In this document: positions 45,598 to 53,839 of the stretch, in pieces | Numbering within the stretch: the first letter of the stretch is position 1 | How the letters are laid out: every line of letters begins with the position of its first letter | NCBI RefSeq assembly: GCF_011927785.1 | Contig: NZ_JAATJK010000001.1 | Span: 4,311,001 to 4,375,000, forward strand | DNA from: Micromonospora profundi | GTDB lineage: Bacteria > Actinomycetota > Actinomycetes > Mycobacteriales > Micromonosporaceae | DNA length: 64,000 bases | Direction of reading: 5' to 3' | Notes under the pieces: generated by a model | The model's input: only the letters and a program-made list of their open reading frames with translations | Told to the model about the DNA's origin: nothing | The model's database searches: none | Position numbers and translations under genes: made by a program

Positions 45598-46539
45598 CTA
45601 CCCGAGCAACGCCGCTGCGGCGGCCAGGGTGACCAGCGACAGCGTCGTGGTCACCACCACCGCCCGGTTGGCCACCGCCTCGCCGACGCCGTACTCCTGG
45701 GCGTAGATGAACGTGTTCTGCGCTGTCGGCAGGCCCGCGCACACCACCACGGCGAGCAACTGCGGCGCGGACAGGTGCAGGGCAAGCCCGGCCGCGTACG
45801 CGATGACCGGCTGTGCGACGAGCTTCAGCGCGGTGATCACGGCCAGTTCGGCCAACTCGGGCGGCTCGGCCAGCTCTGCCGGTTCGGCCCGCGACGGCGC
45901 CGTGGGGTGCAGCGACGCGCCGAGCGCGACCAGGGCGGCCGGAGCCGCGGCGCCCGACAGCAGGGTGAGCGGCGCGGCGGCCGCCGACGGCAGATGCAGG
46001 CCGGCAGCCGAGCACGCGACACCGAGCAGCGACGCCAGGATCACCGGGTTGCGTACCGGCAGGGAGGCGATACGGCGGACCCGAACCCGCCCGGCCGGAT
46101 CGGTGTGCCGGTCCAGGGCGACCAGGATCACGGGCGTCACCACAAGCACCTGCAGCAGCACCACCTCCGCCAGGAACGACACGGTGCCGAGAACCTGCGT
46201 TGCGATCGGGATGCCGAGGTTCGCCGAGTTCACGTACCCGGCGGCCATGCCCCAGATCGGCTGTTCGCCGGTCCTGCGACCGAACAGCCAACTCGCGCCG
46301 ACCCACCCGAACCCGACGACCGCGGCAGTGCTCAACCCGAAGGCGAGCAGCGATCGGCTGGCGAACCCGGAAAGCGGCATTCGGGACAGGGCCAGGAACA
46401 GGGCTGCCGGCATCGCGAGGTGGAACACGAACCGGCCGAGCACCGAGGCCGCCGCCTCGCCCAGCAGGCCCCAACGGCAGGCCGCGTAGCCGACAGCGGT
46501 GAGGATCCAGATCGGCGCGAACGCCGACATCAGGCTCAT
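45598..46539 (-). CDS. AEC (auxin efflux carrier) family transporter
   Basis: The 313-residue membrane protein has about ten hydrophobic segments in two halves, typical of the AEC/BART superfamily. Signature regions are MAAGYVNSANLGIPIATQVLG (first half, NSANLGIP) and VVVCAGLPTAQNTFIYAQEYG (second half, AGLPTAQN). Known members carry small organic acids such as malate or auxin-like compounds. Substrate unknown. ATG 46539. Confidence 0.88.
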   Translation of the reverse strand: MSLMSAFAPIWILTAVGYAACRWGLLGEAAASVLGRFVFHLAMPAALFLALSRMPLSGFASRSLLAFGLSTAAVVGFGWVGASWLFGRRTGEQPIWGMAAGYVNSANLGIPIATQVLGTVSFLAEVVLLQVLVVTPVILVALDRHTDPAGRVRVRRIASLPVRNPVILASLLGVACSAAGLHLPSAAAAPLTLLSGAAAPAALVALGASLHPTAPSRAEPAELAEPPELAELAVITALKLVAQPVIAYAAGLALHLSAPQLLAVVVCAGLPTAQNTFIYAQEYGVGEAVANRAVVVTTTLSLVTLAAAAALLG

Positions 46540-46705
46540 ACGGGCGTCACCGGCGGGCGTCGCGCCGGCTCAGGGAATGGCGGGCGTACGAGTCGGGAAG
46601 CACGAGCTCAGCCTCGCATCCCGTCCGGTACGCGCAAACATTCCGCCCATCGCACGAACCTGTCCGGGATCACTGCCTACCTCGCCGGAGGCGCCATCAG
46701 GCATC

Positions 46706-47182
46706 ATGAGCGCCGTGAGCGACGGATACATCCGCCTGATTCCGACCGACCTGCACTGGCAGCCGACTCCCGAGGCTGCCGCCGCAGCTACGGCCTACGT
46801 CACAGGACTTTTCTCGGGGCCGGGCGATGACGTCGAGCATGTCGAATATGAGTTCTACGACCACGTCACACTCATCGACGCGGGCGAGAACACCAACCGT
46901 GTCACATGTCCGCGCTGTGCCAGCGACATCGACCTGGAGTGGCTCTTCGACCTGATCGAGGAGAACGGCGAGAGCTTCGATGAGCTGGACGTGACGGTTC
47001 CCTGCTGCGAGGCGACGGTTCCGCTGAACACTCTTCACTATGACTGGCCAGTCGGCTTCGCCCGCTTCGAAGTGAGCGCCATGAACCCGACGCGCGCCAA
47101 GTACGAGCTTGATGCACAGGAACTCGCCGAGGTGTCCGCAGTACTCGGTCACCCCGTTGCGCAGGTCCTTGCGCACTACTGA
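46706..47182 (+). CDS. Hypothetical acidic protein with CxxC pairs
   Basis: The 158-residue protein starts MSAVSDGYIRLIPTDLHWQPTPEAAAAATAYV. It has VTCPRCASDIDLEWLFDLIEENGESFDELDVTVPCCEA, a CxxC pair and a CC pair that could form a zinc ribbon. The C-terminus (AKYELDAQELAEVSAVLGHPVAQVLAHY) is helical. Homologues of the same layout occur in other bacteria as uncharacterised proteins. GTG 46715 is an alternative start. It stands between the AEC transporter and the AraC-type regulator, and its role is unknown. Confidence 0.65.
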   Translation: MSAVSDGYIRLIPTDLHWQPTPEAAAAATAYVTGLFSGPGDDVEHVEYEFYDHVTLIDAGENTNRVTCPRCASDIDLEWLFDLIEENGESFDELDVTVPCCEATVPLNTLHYDWPVGFARFEVSAMNPTRAKYELDAQELAEVSAVLGHPVAQVLAHY

Positions 47183-47284
47183 CCTCAGGGGCATCAAGAG
47201 CGACCGGTGCTATTTATCGCCGGTCGCCCGGGCCGGTCATCAGCCGTGGCCGTCGGTGAGTTCCGGGCCGTCGAAACTACTGCC

Positions 47285-48253
47285 TTACGCCCGGAATGTC
47301 TGGCGGTAGGTGTCCGGTGGCACGCCGACGGTGCGGTGAAAGTGGCGGCGCAAGGTGGTCGCGGTGCCCATGCCGGCCGCTGAGGCGATGGCATCGACGC
47401 TGTCGTTTGTGCTCTCCAGCAGTTCCTGTGCTCGGCGGATCCGTTGCGTCAGCAGCCACTGCAGCGGGGTGGTGCCGGTGACCGACCGGAAGTGCCGGGT
47501 CAGATGGCGCGAGCTCATGTTCGACTGGCGGGCCAGATCCTCCACAGTGAGTGGCTGATCCAGTCGCCGCATCACCCAGGGGAGCAGGTCGGCCAGGGCG
47601 TGCTCGTCCTGGGCCGGCACGGGGGTCGTGACGAACTGGGCCTGGCCGCCTGCTCGATGCGGCGGCACGACCAGGCGGCGGGCTGCGATATTGGCGACCG
47701 CTGCGCCGTAGTCGCGTCGGACCAGATGCAGGCACAGGTCCATCGCCGCGGCCTTGCCCGCCGAGGTGAGCACACTGCCATTGTCGACGTAGAGCACATC
47801 CGGGTCGACCGTCACCAGGGGATACCGCGCGGCGAGAGTGTCGGTGTGCGCCCAGTGGGTGGTCGCGCGCAGCCCATCAAGCAGACCGGCGGCGGCGAGC
47901 ACGAACACGCCAGTGCACAGGGAGACCACCCGCGCGCCGACCTTGTGGGCCGCGCGTACCGCCTCGACCAGCTCGGCCGGCGGGTCCTGGTTGATGTCCG
48001 CCAGGCCCGGGACGATCACGGTGTCGGCGTCTGCCAGACGGTCCAGCCCGCAGTCCGGCTCCAGCAGGAACCGGCCGAGCCGGACGCTGTGTGTGCCGCA
48101 CACCCGGACGTCGTACCAGGGTCCGGGCACTGCGTCCGGCCGCGTACCGAAGATCTCGTAGGCCAGCGCCAGCTCGAATTGCAGCATCCCCTCGGTGGCG
48201 GCAAGCGCGACAGAACGCGGGGAGGAAGTCACGTCCGGAATTGTACGGGTCAT
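47285..48253 (-). CDS. GlxA-type transcriptional regulator (DJ-1/PfpI domain plus AraC HTH)
   Basis: A 322-residue regulator. The N-terminal DJ-1/PfpI-like domain (about 15-190) includes DTVIVPGLADINQDPPAEL and the nucleophile-elbow-like ARVVSLCTGVFVLAAAGLLDGLRATTHW (Cys at the elbow). The C-terminal AraC DNA-binding domain has two HTH: TVEDLARQSNMSSRHLTRHFRSVTG and SVDAIASAAGMGTATTLRRHFHRTVGVPPDTYR. ATG 48253 is used because the upstream extension would need a TTG. It is divergent from the saccharopine-dehydrogenase-like gene, so it is likely its regulator. Confidence 0.9.
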   Translation of the reverse strand: MTRTIPDVTSSPRSVALAATEGMLQFELALAYEIFGTRPDAVPGPWYDVRVCGTHSVRLGRFLLEPDCGLDRLADADTVIVPGLADINQDPPAELVEAVRAAHKVGARVVSLCTGVFVLAAAGLLDGLRATTHWAHTDTLAARYPLVTVDPDVLYVDNGSVLTSAGKAAAMDLCLHLVRRDYGAAVANIAARRLVVPPHRAGGQAQFVTTPVPAQDEHALADLLPWVMRRLDQPLTVEDLARQSNMSSRHLTRHFRSVTGTTPLQWLLTQRIRRAQELLESTNDSVDAIASAAGMGTATTLRRHFHRTVGVPPDTYRQTFRA

Positions 48254-48333
48254 GTCGTTCCAGACACTGGCCGGCTTCAATCAGCCGAGGAACGATCTTC
48301 AGCAGCAGACCACTTCGAACACAGGGGCACGCT

Positions 48334-49365
48334 ATGGCAACGGGTCGAAACATCGCGGTCTACGGCGCGTACGGACACACTGGCCGTTTCGTAGCCGCCG
48401 AGCTGCGCGAACGCGGCTACACCCCGCTACTGCTCGGCCGGGACCAGGACAAACTGCAAGCCCTTGCGCAAGCCTTCCCGGGCTCACCACAGCGGTACGC
48501 GACGGTCGACAGCCCGACTCTGCTCGATCGAGCGCTGGACGGCGTAGACGCGGTGATCAACACAGCCGGGCCGTTCGCCACCACTGCGGGCCCCGTCATC
48601 GAGGCGGCACTGCGCGCCGGCATCCCCTACGTCGACGTGGCAGCCGAGATCGAAGCGAACGTCGACACGTTCACGGACTTCGCGCAGCGCGCCCACGCCG
48701 CGCGCATCGCGGTACTGCCGGCGATGGCCTTCTTCGGCGGCCTCGGCGACCTGCTGGTCACCACCGCGATGGGCGACTGGACGTCGGCGGACGAAGCGCA
48801 CATCGCCTATGGCCTGAGCAGCTGGCACCCCACCGGCGGCACGCTGGACTCCGGCGCGGTCTCGTCACAGCGACGCGGCGGCCGCTGCGTCCGCTACGCC
48901 AACGCTCAGCTGCAGTACCACGACGAGACGCCGCCGACAGTGGACTGGCCCTTCCCGGTGCCGCTCGGCACCCGAAGCGTCATCAGCGAGTTCACTATGG
49001 CCGACGTCGTCACCATCCCCAGCCATCTGGCCATCCCGCAGGTGCGCACCTATATGACCACCGAAGCAGCCTCGGACCTGCTGTCTGGGGATCCCACGGC
49101 CCCGAGCGCCGTCGACGACCGCGGACGCTCCGCGCAGACCTTCATCGTTGACGTCCTCGTCCGCTCCGGCGGCACGCAACGCCGCCTGAGCGCCACCGGT
49201 CAGGACATCTACGCAGTCAGTGCACCACTCGCCGTGGAGGCGGTCGACCGCATTCTCACCGGTCGCACCCGGACCACCGGCGTCGCCTCCGCCGGCGCGA
49301 TATTCGACGCTCCTGACTTCCTCGACGCCCTGTCCGCCCACCTCACCGTCCACACGCCGGCCTAG
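48334..49365 (+). CDS. Saccharopine dehydrogenase-like / trans-acting NAD(P)-binding protein
   Basis: This 343-residue Rossmann-fold protein starts MATGRNIAVYGAYGHTGRFVAAELRERGY (GAYGHTG dinucleotide motif). INTAGPFATTAGPVIEAALRAGIPYVDVAAE is characteristic of the saccharopine-dehydrogenase-like (SCCPDH/LYS9-like) family. Members include oxidoreductases and trans-acting enoyl reductases. The reaction cannot be read from sequence. AGGGG lies just upstream of the ATG. It is divergent from the DJ-1/AraC gene, which is probably its activator or repressor. Confidence 0.85.
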   Translation: MATGRNIAVYGAYGHTGRFVAAELRERGYTPLLLGRDQDKLQALAQAFPGSPQRYATVDSPTLLDRALDGVDAVINTAGPFATTAGPVIEAALRAGIPYVDVAAEIEANVDTFTDFAQRAHAARIAVLPAMAFFGGLGDLLVTTAMGDWTSADEAHIAYGLSSWHPTGGTLDSGAVSSQRRGGRCVRYANAQLQYHDETPPTVDWPFPVPLGTRSVISEFTMADVVTIPSHLAIPQVRTYMTTEAASDLLSGDPTAPSAVDDRGRSAQTFIVDVLVRSGGTQRRLSATGQDIYAVSAPLAVEAVDRILTGRTRTTGVASAGAIFDAPDFLDALSAHLTVHTPA

Positions 49366-49389
49366 ACCTCGGCGGGTAGGTAAACGCCA

Positions 49390-50028
49390 TCACTGTGCGT
49401 GCTGCTCGGGCACTTTTCGGGTGGTGTCAGGGCTGGCGTCGAGACCGGCAGCGATCTGATCCGGCAGCGGGTAGACCTGCTCGACAGGCAGTTGAGCTGT
49501 CGCCGCCTGTTCGTCGCCGCCGCGCAGGAGGTTCCGGATCTGGTGCACCCTGGGGGTGATGTCGGTGATGGCAACAACCCAGTCGTCGACGTACCGGTCG
49601 ACGGCCTCGCGGGACAACCCAACCTGCAATGACCGGTACGGCAACGCCGTCAGTTGCAGTGACCGTTCCGGATCCCACTGCACTCGTACGGGGCTGGTCT
49701 TCAGTTGCCGCGACCAGGTTGCCCTGTCCCCGTGCAGGTCTTTGTCGTAGTGACTCAGGCTGGCTCGTGCCAGGGCCCACTCGAATCCCTCCCGCGTGAT
49801 GTCGATGGACAGCACGCGCTCTTGCCCTGGCTTGGTGGCCCAGCCGCAGCGATACATCATCCACAGGAACGAGGGCTTGATCCACGTCATCCGGTCCCGC
49901 TTGAAGGGGGCCACGAAACGGCCGGCCGCCACCGCCGGCAGCGCTATCTGTGGGGGATACGCCTGGTACACGGTGATGGTGTCGGCCGAGTAGCGGGCGC
50001 GGATCTGGCGGGCGGGAACGGACATCAT
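49390..50028 (-). CDS. DUF4291 family protein
   Basis: A 212-residue protein with the family features: MSVPARQIRARYSADTITVYQAYPPQIA, KRDRMTWIKPSFLWMMYRCGW, RVLSIDITREGFEWAL, VRVQWDPERSLQLTALPYRSLQVGLSREAVDRYVDDWVVAITDITP. DUF4291 proteins are uncharacterised; the RxRMTWIKPSFLWMMYR block hints at an ADP-ribosyltransferase- or RNA-ligand-like fold, but this is speculation. Two ATGs (50028, 50025) are adjacent. Upstream sits the 3' part of a broken pyrE-like gene, in the same direction. Confidence 0.82.
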   Translation of the reverse strand: MMSVPARQIRARYSADTITVYQAYPPQIALPAVAAGRFVAPFKRDRMTWIKPSFLWMMYRCGWATKPGQERVLSIDITREGFEWALARASLSHYDKDLHGDRATWSRQLKTSPVRVQWDPERSLQLTALPYRSLQVGLSREAVDRYVDDWVVAITDITPRVHQIRNLLRGGDEQAATAQLPVEQVYPLPDQIAAGLDASPDTTRKVPEQHAQ

Positions 50029-50053
50029 CTGATCATCACCGATCGTGCGGCTG

Positions 50054-50201
50054 TCAGGCCAGCAGGGAGGATTCCAGGTCGCGACGTATGCCACCCATCT
50101 CCATCCCCGCAAGCGCGTCACACTCGGGCAGCAGGGCGACCATCGCCTCGGCCACCTCGCGCAGCAGACCGGGCTGCGCCTCGAACAGGTACTTGTCGAA
50201 G
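50054..50201 (-). pseudogene. pyrE: 3' part of a pyrE-like (orotate phosphoribosyltransferase) fragment, cut off by the IS element
   Basis: In frame on the minus strand, just outside the IS left end, the residues DKYLFEAQPGLLREVAEAMVALLPECDALAGMEMGGI match the N-terminal third of orotate phosphoribosyltransferase, up to the conserved GMEMGG segment. Then follow only RRDLESSLLA and a stop, so the remaining 120 or so residues (including the PRPP-binding motif) are missing. A reading-frame change near GGI would give VAT, suggesting a small deletion plus loss of the 3' end. The 5' part is at 51471-51562. Confidence 0.8.
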
Positions 50202-50226
50202 GGGTCTGCTGCACCGATAGGTGACA
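50202..50226. repeat. Left terminal inverted repeat of the IS3 element
   Basis: The first 25 bases are the exact reverse complement of 51446-51470. They include TGCTGCACCGATAGGTGACA. The outermost GGGTC is shared too, so the repeat is 25 bp. Confidence 0.95.
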
Positions 50227-50269
50227 TCTGAGATGGCTTGCCCTGGTGGCGGGCTGGAAGGATGTCGCT

Positions 50270-50578
50270 GTGCCCAAGCCCTACCCCCGAGAGTTCCGCG
50301 ATGACGTCGTGCGGGTGGCCCGTGACCGTGATCCGGGCGTGACGATCGAGCAGATCGCGAAGGACTTCGGAGTTCATCCGATGACGTTGTTCAAGTGGCT
50401 GCGCCAGGCCGACGTAGACGCCGGGACCAGACCGGGTGTCAGTGGCAGCGAGTCAGCCGAGTTGCGGGAGGCCCGTAAGCGGATCAAGCTGCTGGAGCAG
50501 GAGAACGAGGTCCTGCGCCGGGCCGCGGCGTACTTGTCGCAGGCGAACCTGCCGGGAAAAAGCTCTACCCGCTCGTGA
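50270..50578 (+). CDS. IS3-family transposase OrfA (HTH protein)
   Basis: The 102-residue protein is an IS3 OrfA: PKPYPREFRDDVVRVARDRDPGVTIEQIAKDFGVHPMTLFKWLRQ is the helix-turn-helix that binds the ends. A leucine-zipper-like coiled coil (ELREARKRIKLLEQENEVLRRAAAYL) follows for dimerisation. GTG 50270 is 9 bases after a GGAAGG site. Its stop overlaps the OrfB GTG in the -1 frame (GTGA). Confidence 0.93.
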   Translation: MPKPYPREFRDDVVRVARDRDPGVTIEQIAKDFGVHPMTLFKWLRQADVDAGTRPGVSGSESAELREARKRIKLLEQENEVLRRAAAYLSQANLPGKSSTRS

Positions 50579-51438
50579 GCGAGCTGGCCGCCGACGGGAT
50601 CCCCGTGGCGGTGACGTGCCGGGTATTGAACATCGCTCGTCAGCCCTACTACCGGTGGCTCGCCCAGCCGGTCGCCGACGCTGAACTGGCTGCGGCGTAT
50701 CGGGCGGACGCGTTGTTCGACGCCCATCGCGATGACCCGGAGTTCGGCTACCGGTTCCTGGCCGATGAGGCCCGCGCTGCCGGCCAGCCGATGGTCGAGC
50801 GCACCGCCTGGAGAATCTGCTCTGGCATGGGCTGGTTCAGCGCGTTCAGCAAGCGCAAGCGTCGGGGCAAGGGCGGCAAGGTCGGTCCGCCAGTGCACGA
50901 CGATCTGGTGCGCCGCGACTTCACCGCCGACGGCCCGAATCGGTTGTGGTTGGCCGACATCACTGAACACCGCACCGCCGAAGGCAAGCTCTACCTGTGC
51001 GCGATCAAGGACGTGTGGTCCAACCGGATCGTCGGCTACTCCATCGACTCACGGATGAAGTCGAGGCTGGCCGTCAACGCCCTGCACAACGCCGTAGCCC
51101 GCCGTGGTGACGTGGCCGGCTGCGTGCTGCACACCGACCGCGGGTCGCAATTCCGAAGCCGGACATTCGTCCACGCCCTCAACCAGCACCACGTGACCGG
51201 GTCGATGGGCAGAGTCGGCGCCGCCGGCGACAACGCCGCCATGGAATCGTTCTTCGGCCTGCTACAAAACAACGTCCTCGACCGCCGAACCTGGACGACC
51301 CGGCAACAGCTCAGGACCGCGATCGTGACCTGGATCGAGCGGACCTACCACCGCCGTCGACGCCAACGATCCCTGACCCGGTTGACCCCTATCGAGTACG
51401 AGACCATCATGACCCCACCGGCCAGTCAGGCTGCGTGA
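50575..51438 (+). CDS. IS3-family transposase OrfB (DDE integrase domain)
   Basis: This 287-residue rve-type catalytic subunit has the DDE triad in WLADITEH (first Asp), CVLHTDRGSQF (second Asp) and NAAMESFFGLLQNNVL (Glu). An HTH_21-like region precedes it (DPEFGYRFLADEAR). The GTG start overlaps the OrfA stop, consistent with coupled re-initiation or a programmed -1 frameshift that makes an OrfAB fusion. All catalytic residues are intact, so the element could be active. Confidence 0.93.
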   Translation: MSELAADGIPVAVTCRVLNIARQPYYRWLAQPVADAELAAAYRADALFDAHRDDPEFGYRFLADEARAAGQPMVERTAWRICSGMGWFSAFSKRKRRGKGGKVGPPVHDDLVRRDFTADGPNRLWLADITEHRTAEGKLYLCAIKDVWSNRIVGYSIDSRMKSRLAVNALHNAVARRGDVAGCVLHTDRGSQFRSRTFVHALNQHHVTGSMGRVGAAGDNAAMESFFGLLQNNVLDRRTWTTRQQLRTAIVTWIERTYHRRRRQRSLTRLTPIEYETIMTPPASQAA

Positions 51439-51445
51439 CTGAAAC

Positions 51446-51470
51446 TGTCACCTATCGGTGCAGCAGACCC
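51446..51470. repeat. Right terminal inverted repeat of the IS3 element
   Basis: A 25-base perfect complement of the left end. The next three bases (AAG) repeat the bases preceding the left end, forming the target duplication. Confidence 0.95.
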
Positions 51471-51562
51471 AAGTACTCGTCGCTGGTCTGACCGGAGCGC
51501 AGGCGGAACGACCCGGTCAGGTGGCACGTTTCGTAGACGCGACGCGCAAGGGGAGAAGTCAC
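51471..51562 (-). pseudogene. pyrE: 5' part of the interrupted pyrE-like gene
   Basis: From GTG 51562 the minus strand encodes VTSPLARRVYETCHLTGSF, then RLRSGQTSDEYF up to the AAG at the IS end. This matches the orotate phosphoribosyltransferase N-terminus (LTG and SGxxSxxYFD segments). Joining it to 50201 gives the continuous peptide SGQTSDEYFDKYLFEAQPG. The gene is dead both because of the IS and because its 3' two thirds are missing. Confidence 0.85.
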
Positions 51563-51654
51563 GCGGCGAGCCTCGCATCTCCCCTGGCCGGCTACCAACC
51601 GCCTCTTGCCCACGGCCTTGACCTGAAGCCCACTCAAGGTCCGAGCATGTGCAC

Positions 51655-52011
51655 ATGACGGTGACGGACGAGACACGACAGGCTCTGGAGCGGCAGCGCA
51701 CTGTGGACATCACCACGACCGGGCGGCGGAGCGGTCAGCCGAGAAGGATGGAGATATGGCGCTATCAGGCCAGCGGCCGCTACTGGCTCACGGGGAGCCC
51801 GGGAGCACGTGACTGGTACGCCAATGTGCTCACGCATCCCAAGTTCACGCTGCATCTGGCCGGCCTGGATGTGCAGGTGCGAGGGCGTCCCGTGACCGAC
51901 CCGGACGAGCGGGCACTCGTGCTCGGCGAGATCGTCCCGACCCTGGACTGGGCCGGAAGCTTGGAAAGCTGGATCGCCGGAAGCCCTCTGGTGGAGATCG
52001 AATTCGACTGA
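51655..52011 (+). CDS. Deazaflavin (F420)-dependent nitroreductase/oxidoreductase family protein
   Basis: A 118-residue protein of the split-beta-barrel Ddn/DUF385 family: VDITTTGRRSGQPRRMEIWRYQASGRYWLTGSPGARDWYANVLTHPKFTLHLAGLDVQVRGRPV and the C-terminal TLDWAGSLESWIAGSPLVEIEF. These enzymes use F420 or bind it, for reduction of quinones or nitro compounds. GTG 51649 is an alternative start. It lies beside the broken pyrE-like gene, divergent from it. Confidence 0.82.
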   Translation: MTVTDETRQALERQRTVDITTTGRRSGQPRRMEIWRYQASGRYWLTGSPGARDWYANVLTHPKFTLHLAGLDVQVRGRPVTDPDERALVLGEIVPTLDWAGSLESWIAGSPLVEIEFD

Positions 52012-52281
52012 CACCGCCCGACTTCACGGACATGCGCGAGGCGCCAGGAGTAGGAGGCGTGCCGTGCACTCGGGGTGGCGCAAGAGCCTTCAGTGGCGGC
52101 AACGGTGCCCACGTCGAGGTCGGATGCGTTCACCGACCTGACAAGGATTCATAGCGACGGGCCGCGCCGGTCAAGCCCTGCGGTTCGATCACCGCCCTGG
52201 AAACGTCCAGCTGAGACTGGCGACGGCCGTCCTCCTCGTTGCTGTCGCCGTTCCAGTGCGGCTGGCAGCCCAGCGCGCACC

Positions 52282-52287
52282 TACGAT
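52282..52287 (+). promoter_or_regulatory. -10-like hexamer TACGAT of a leaderless gene
   Basis: TACGAT ends 6 bases before the GTG of the HTH protein at 52294, with no ribosome-binding site between. This spacing fits transcription starting at the start codon itself. Confidence 0.55.
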
Positions 52288-52293
52288 CAGGCT

Positions 52294-52503
52294 GTGAAGC
52301 GACCACGCTTGTACGGGCCTGGCGAGTTGGCTGGCCTGTTCAACGTGTCGAGGCAGCGGGTACTGCATATCACCCGCCGACCCGGCTTCCCTGAGCCGAT
52401 GGCCCGCCTGATCGGAACGACTATCTGGGACGCGGACGAGGTGGACGAGTGGGCTAAGCACAATCGCCCACCACGCCCAACCGAGGGCGACGAAGACGGC
52501 TGA
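52294..52503 (+). CDS. Small MerR/AlpA-type helix-turn-helix protein
   Basis: The 69-residue protein is a one-domain HTH: LYGPGELAGLFNVSRQRVLHITRRPGFPEPMARLIGTTIWDADEVDEWAKHNRPP. It resembles excisionase/AlpA regulators that bind DNA and control neighbouring genes or integrase excision. No integrase is next to it. The GTG is probably leaderless (TACGAT upstream). Confidence 0.7.
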   Translation: MKRPRLYGPGELAGLFNVSRQRVLHITRRPGFPEPMARLIGTTIWDADEVDEWAKHNRPPRPTEGDEDG

Positions 52504-52798
52504 TCCGGTGGCACCTATCGGCACGCCACGCCGGACTGGTTCCGCCAGTGACGTTCGGTTACCAGCCAGCCAGAACCGGGTGTAGGGCACATCCGCTTCT
52601 GCCGATGAGAGTGAGGGAATCTCCGCTTACATGGCGTCTGGCCGTAGCTGAGCAACGCGCGAAGCTGGCAAGATTCGGAGCGTTCGCAGGAGCGTGTCGA
52701 CGATCCCGGCTGCACCGATGATTTCCGGGGGGATCCGCGGCCCATACCTTGACCGCGGGCGCAGATGATCTCGCCCGACCACAGAGGGGATTCCAGGC
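52504..52798. other. 295-bp intergenic region before the LLM gene
   Basis: The region lies between the small HTH gene and the F420-dependent LLM-type gene and should hold the promoter of the latter. It has lower GC than the neighbours. I see no clear terminator, RNA gene or large repeat. Confidence 0.5.
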
Positions 52799-53605
52799 AT
52801 GACGAGACCGCTTCGCTTCGGGGTCGTTGCCCCGCTCAGTACTGACCTGCCGACGTGGCTGGCCCAGGTGCGCCGCATCGACGACAGCGGCTACTCGACG
52901 TTGCTGATGCCGGATTTCCCGCTGCTGCAACCGGCGCCGGGTCCCACGTTGGCCACCGCCGCGGCCCTGACCGACTTGCGAGTGGGCACATGGGTGTACG
53001 CCTCCCCGCTACGCCCGGCCTGGCTGACGGCGTGGGAGGCGCATTCGCTGTCGCAGCTCACCGACGGACGCTTCGAGCTGGGCATCGGCACCGGCCGGCC
53101 AGGAATCGATGACGAGCTCCGCGACAAGGGAATGCCGGCCGTCCCGCCGCACGAGCGGCTGGCCCGGATACGCGAGACCGTCCGGAGGCTGCAAGATTTC
53201 GACGGCCCCGACCGGCACACGCCGGTGGCGATGGCCGTCCGCGGTCCGAAGGCTCGGGCGCTGGCGGCCGAGGTCGCCGACACGGTCACCTTCGTGCAGG
53301 CGCCAGATGAGTCCCGGGCCGAGGTCACGCGGCTGGCACGCGACCTGCGCGCCGTCCGCGACGTCGAGCTCGCGAATGCCGTGTCGGTCATCGGCGACCG
53401 GGTCGCGCCGTACATGGCGCCTCCCGACACCGACACTGCCGCCGCTCGCGCGGCGGACTCGTTGGTCACGCTTCCGGAGGATCCGGCGGCCGCCGCCGAG
53501 GAGATTCAGCGGCGACGGGAAGAGATCGGCTTCTCTTACTTCGTCATCGGCGCCGACTTCGCCGACACGTTCGCTCCAGTCGTGGCCAAGCTAGGCGGAC
53601 GGTAG
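52799..53605 (+). CDS. LLM-class F420-dependent oxidoreductase
   Basis: The 268-residue TIM-barrel luciferase-like monooxygenase family protein begins MTRPLRFGVVAPLSTDLPTWLAQVRRIDDSGYSTLLMPDF and contains ALTDLRVGTWVYASPLRP, DGRFELGIGTGRPGIDDEL (the GxGRP region) and the C-terminal EIQRRREEIGFSYFVIGADF. It probably uses F420 for a redox reaction; the substrate is unknown. Confidence 0.88.
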   Translation: MTRPLRFGVVAPLSTDLPTWLAQVRRIDDSGYSTLLMPDFPLLQPAPGPTLATAAALTDLRVGTWVYASPLRPAWLTAWEAHSLSQLTDGRFELGIGTGRPGIDDELRDKGMPAVPPHERLARIRETVRRLQDFDGPDRHTPVAMAVRGPKARALAAEVADTVTFVQAPDESRAEVTRLARDLRAVRDVELANAVSVIGDRVAPYMAPPDTDTAAARAADSLVTLPEDPAAAAEEIQRRREEIGFSYFVIGADFADTFAPVVAKLGGR

Positions 53606-53839
53606 TTCGCCGCCGAGGAATGACGACGGCGAACACGCCGGTCCGGAGAGCCGACACCTAAGGAAGGCGACACCATCGTCACGGTCCTCAACGCTCTGCC
53701 GGAAGCGAGCTTCCACTATGAAACCCGTCGGTAAGGTGAGCAACATCCGCTCATGCCGCGATCCGCGTGACCTGGCTGACCGGCCGGATACGGTGAGCGA
53801 CCAGCATGCAGCCGAGGCGATCCGGGTCTGCGCCTGGTG

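Larger units (their letters stand above)
50202..51470 (+). mobile_element. IS3-family insertion sequence, complete (1269 bp)
   Basis: The ends are 25-bp perfect inverted repeats (50202-50226 and 51446-51470), starting GGGTCTGCTGCACC. The element is flanked by AAG (50199-50201) and AAG (51471-51473), a 3-bp target duplication typical of IS3-group elements. It contains orfA (HTH) and orfB (DDE integrase-like), overlapping by 4 bp. When the element and one AAG are removed, the pyrE-like reading frame joins perfectly through the insertion point. This proves a real insertion and fixes the boundaries. Confidence 0.95.

Noticed and set aside
46499..46705. N-terminal extension of the CxxC protein upstream of 46706
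   Set aside because: It would overlap the AEC transporter start and has no conserved-looking sequence; the ATG at 46706 fits better.
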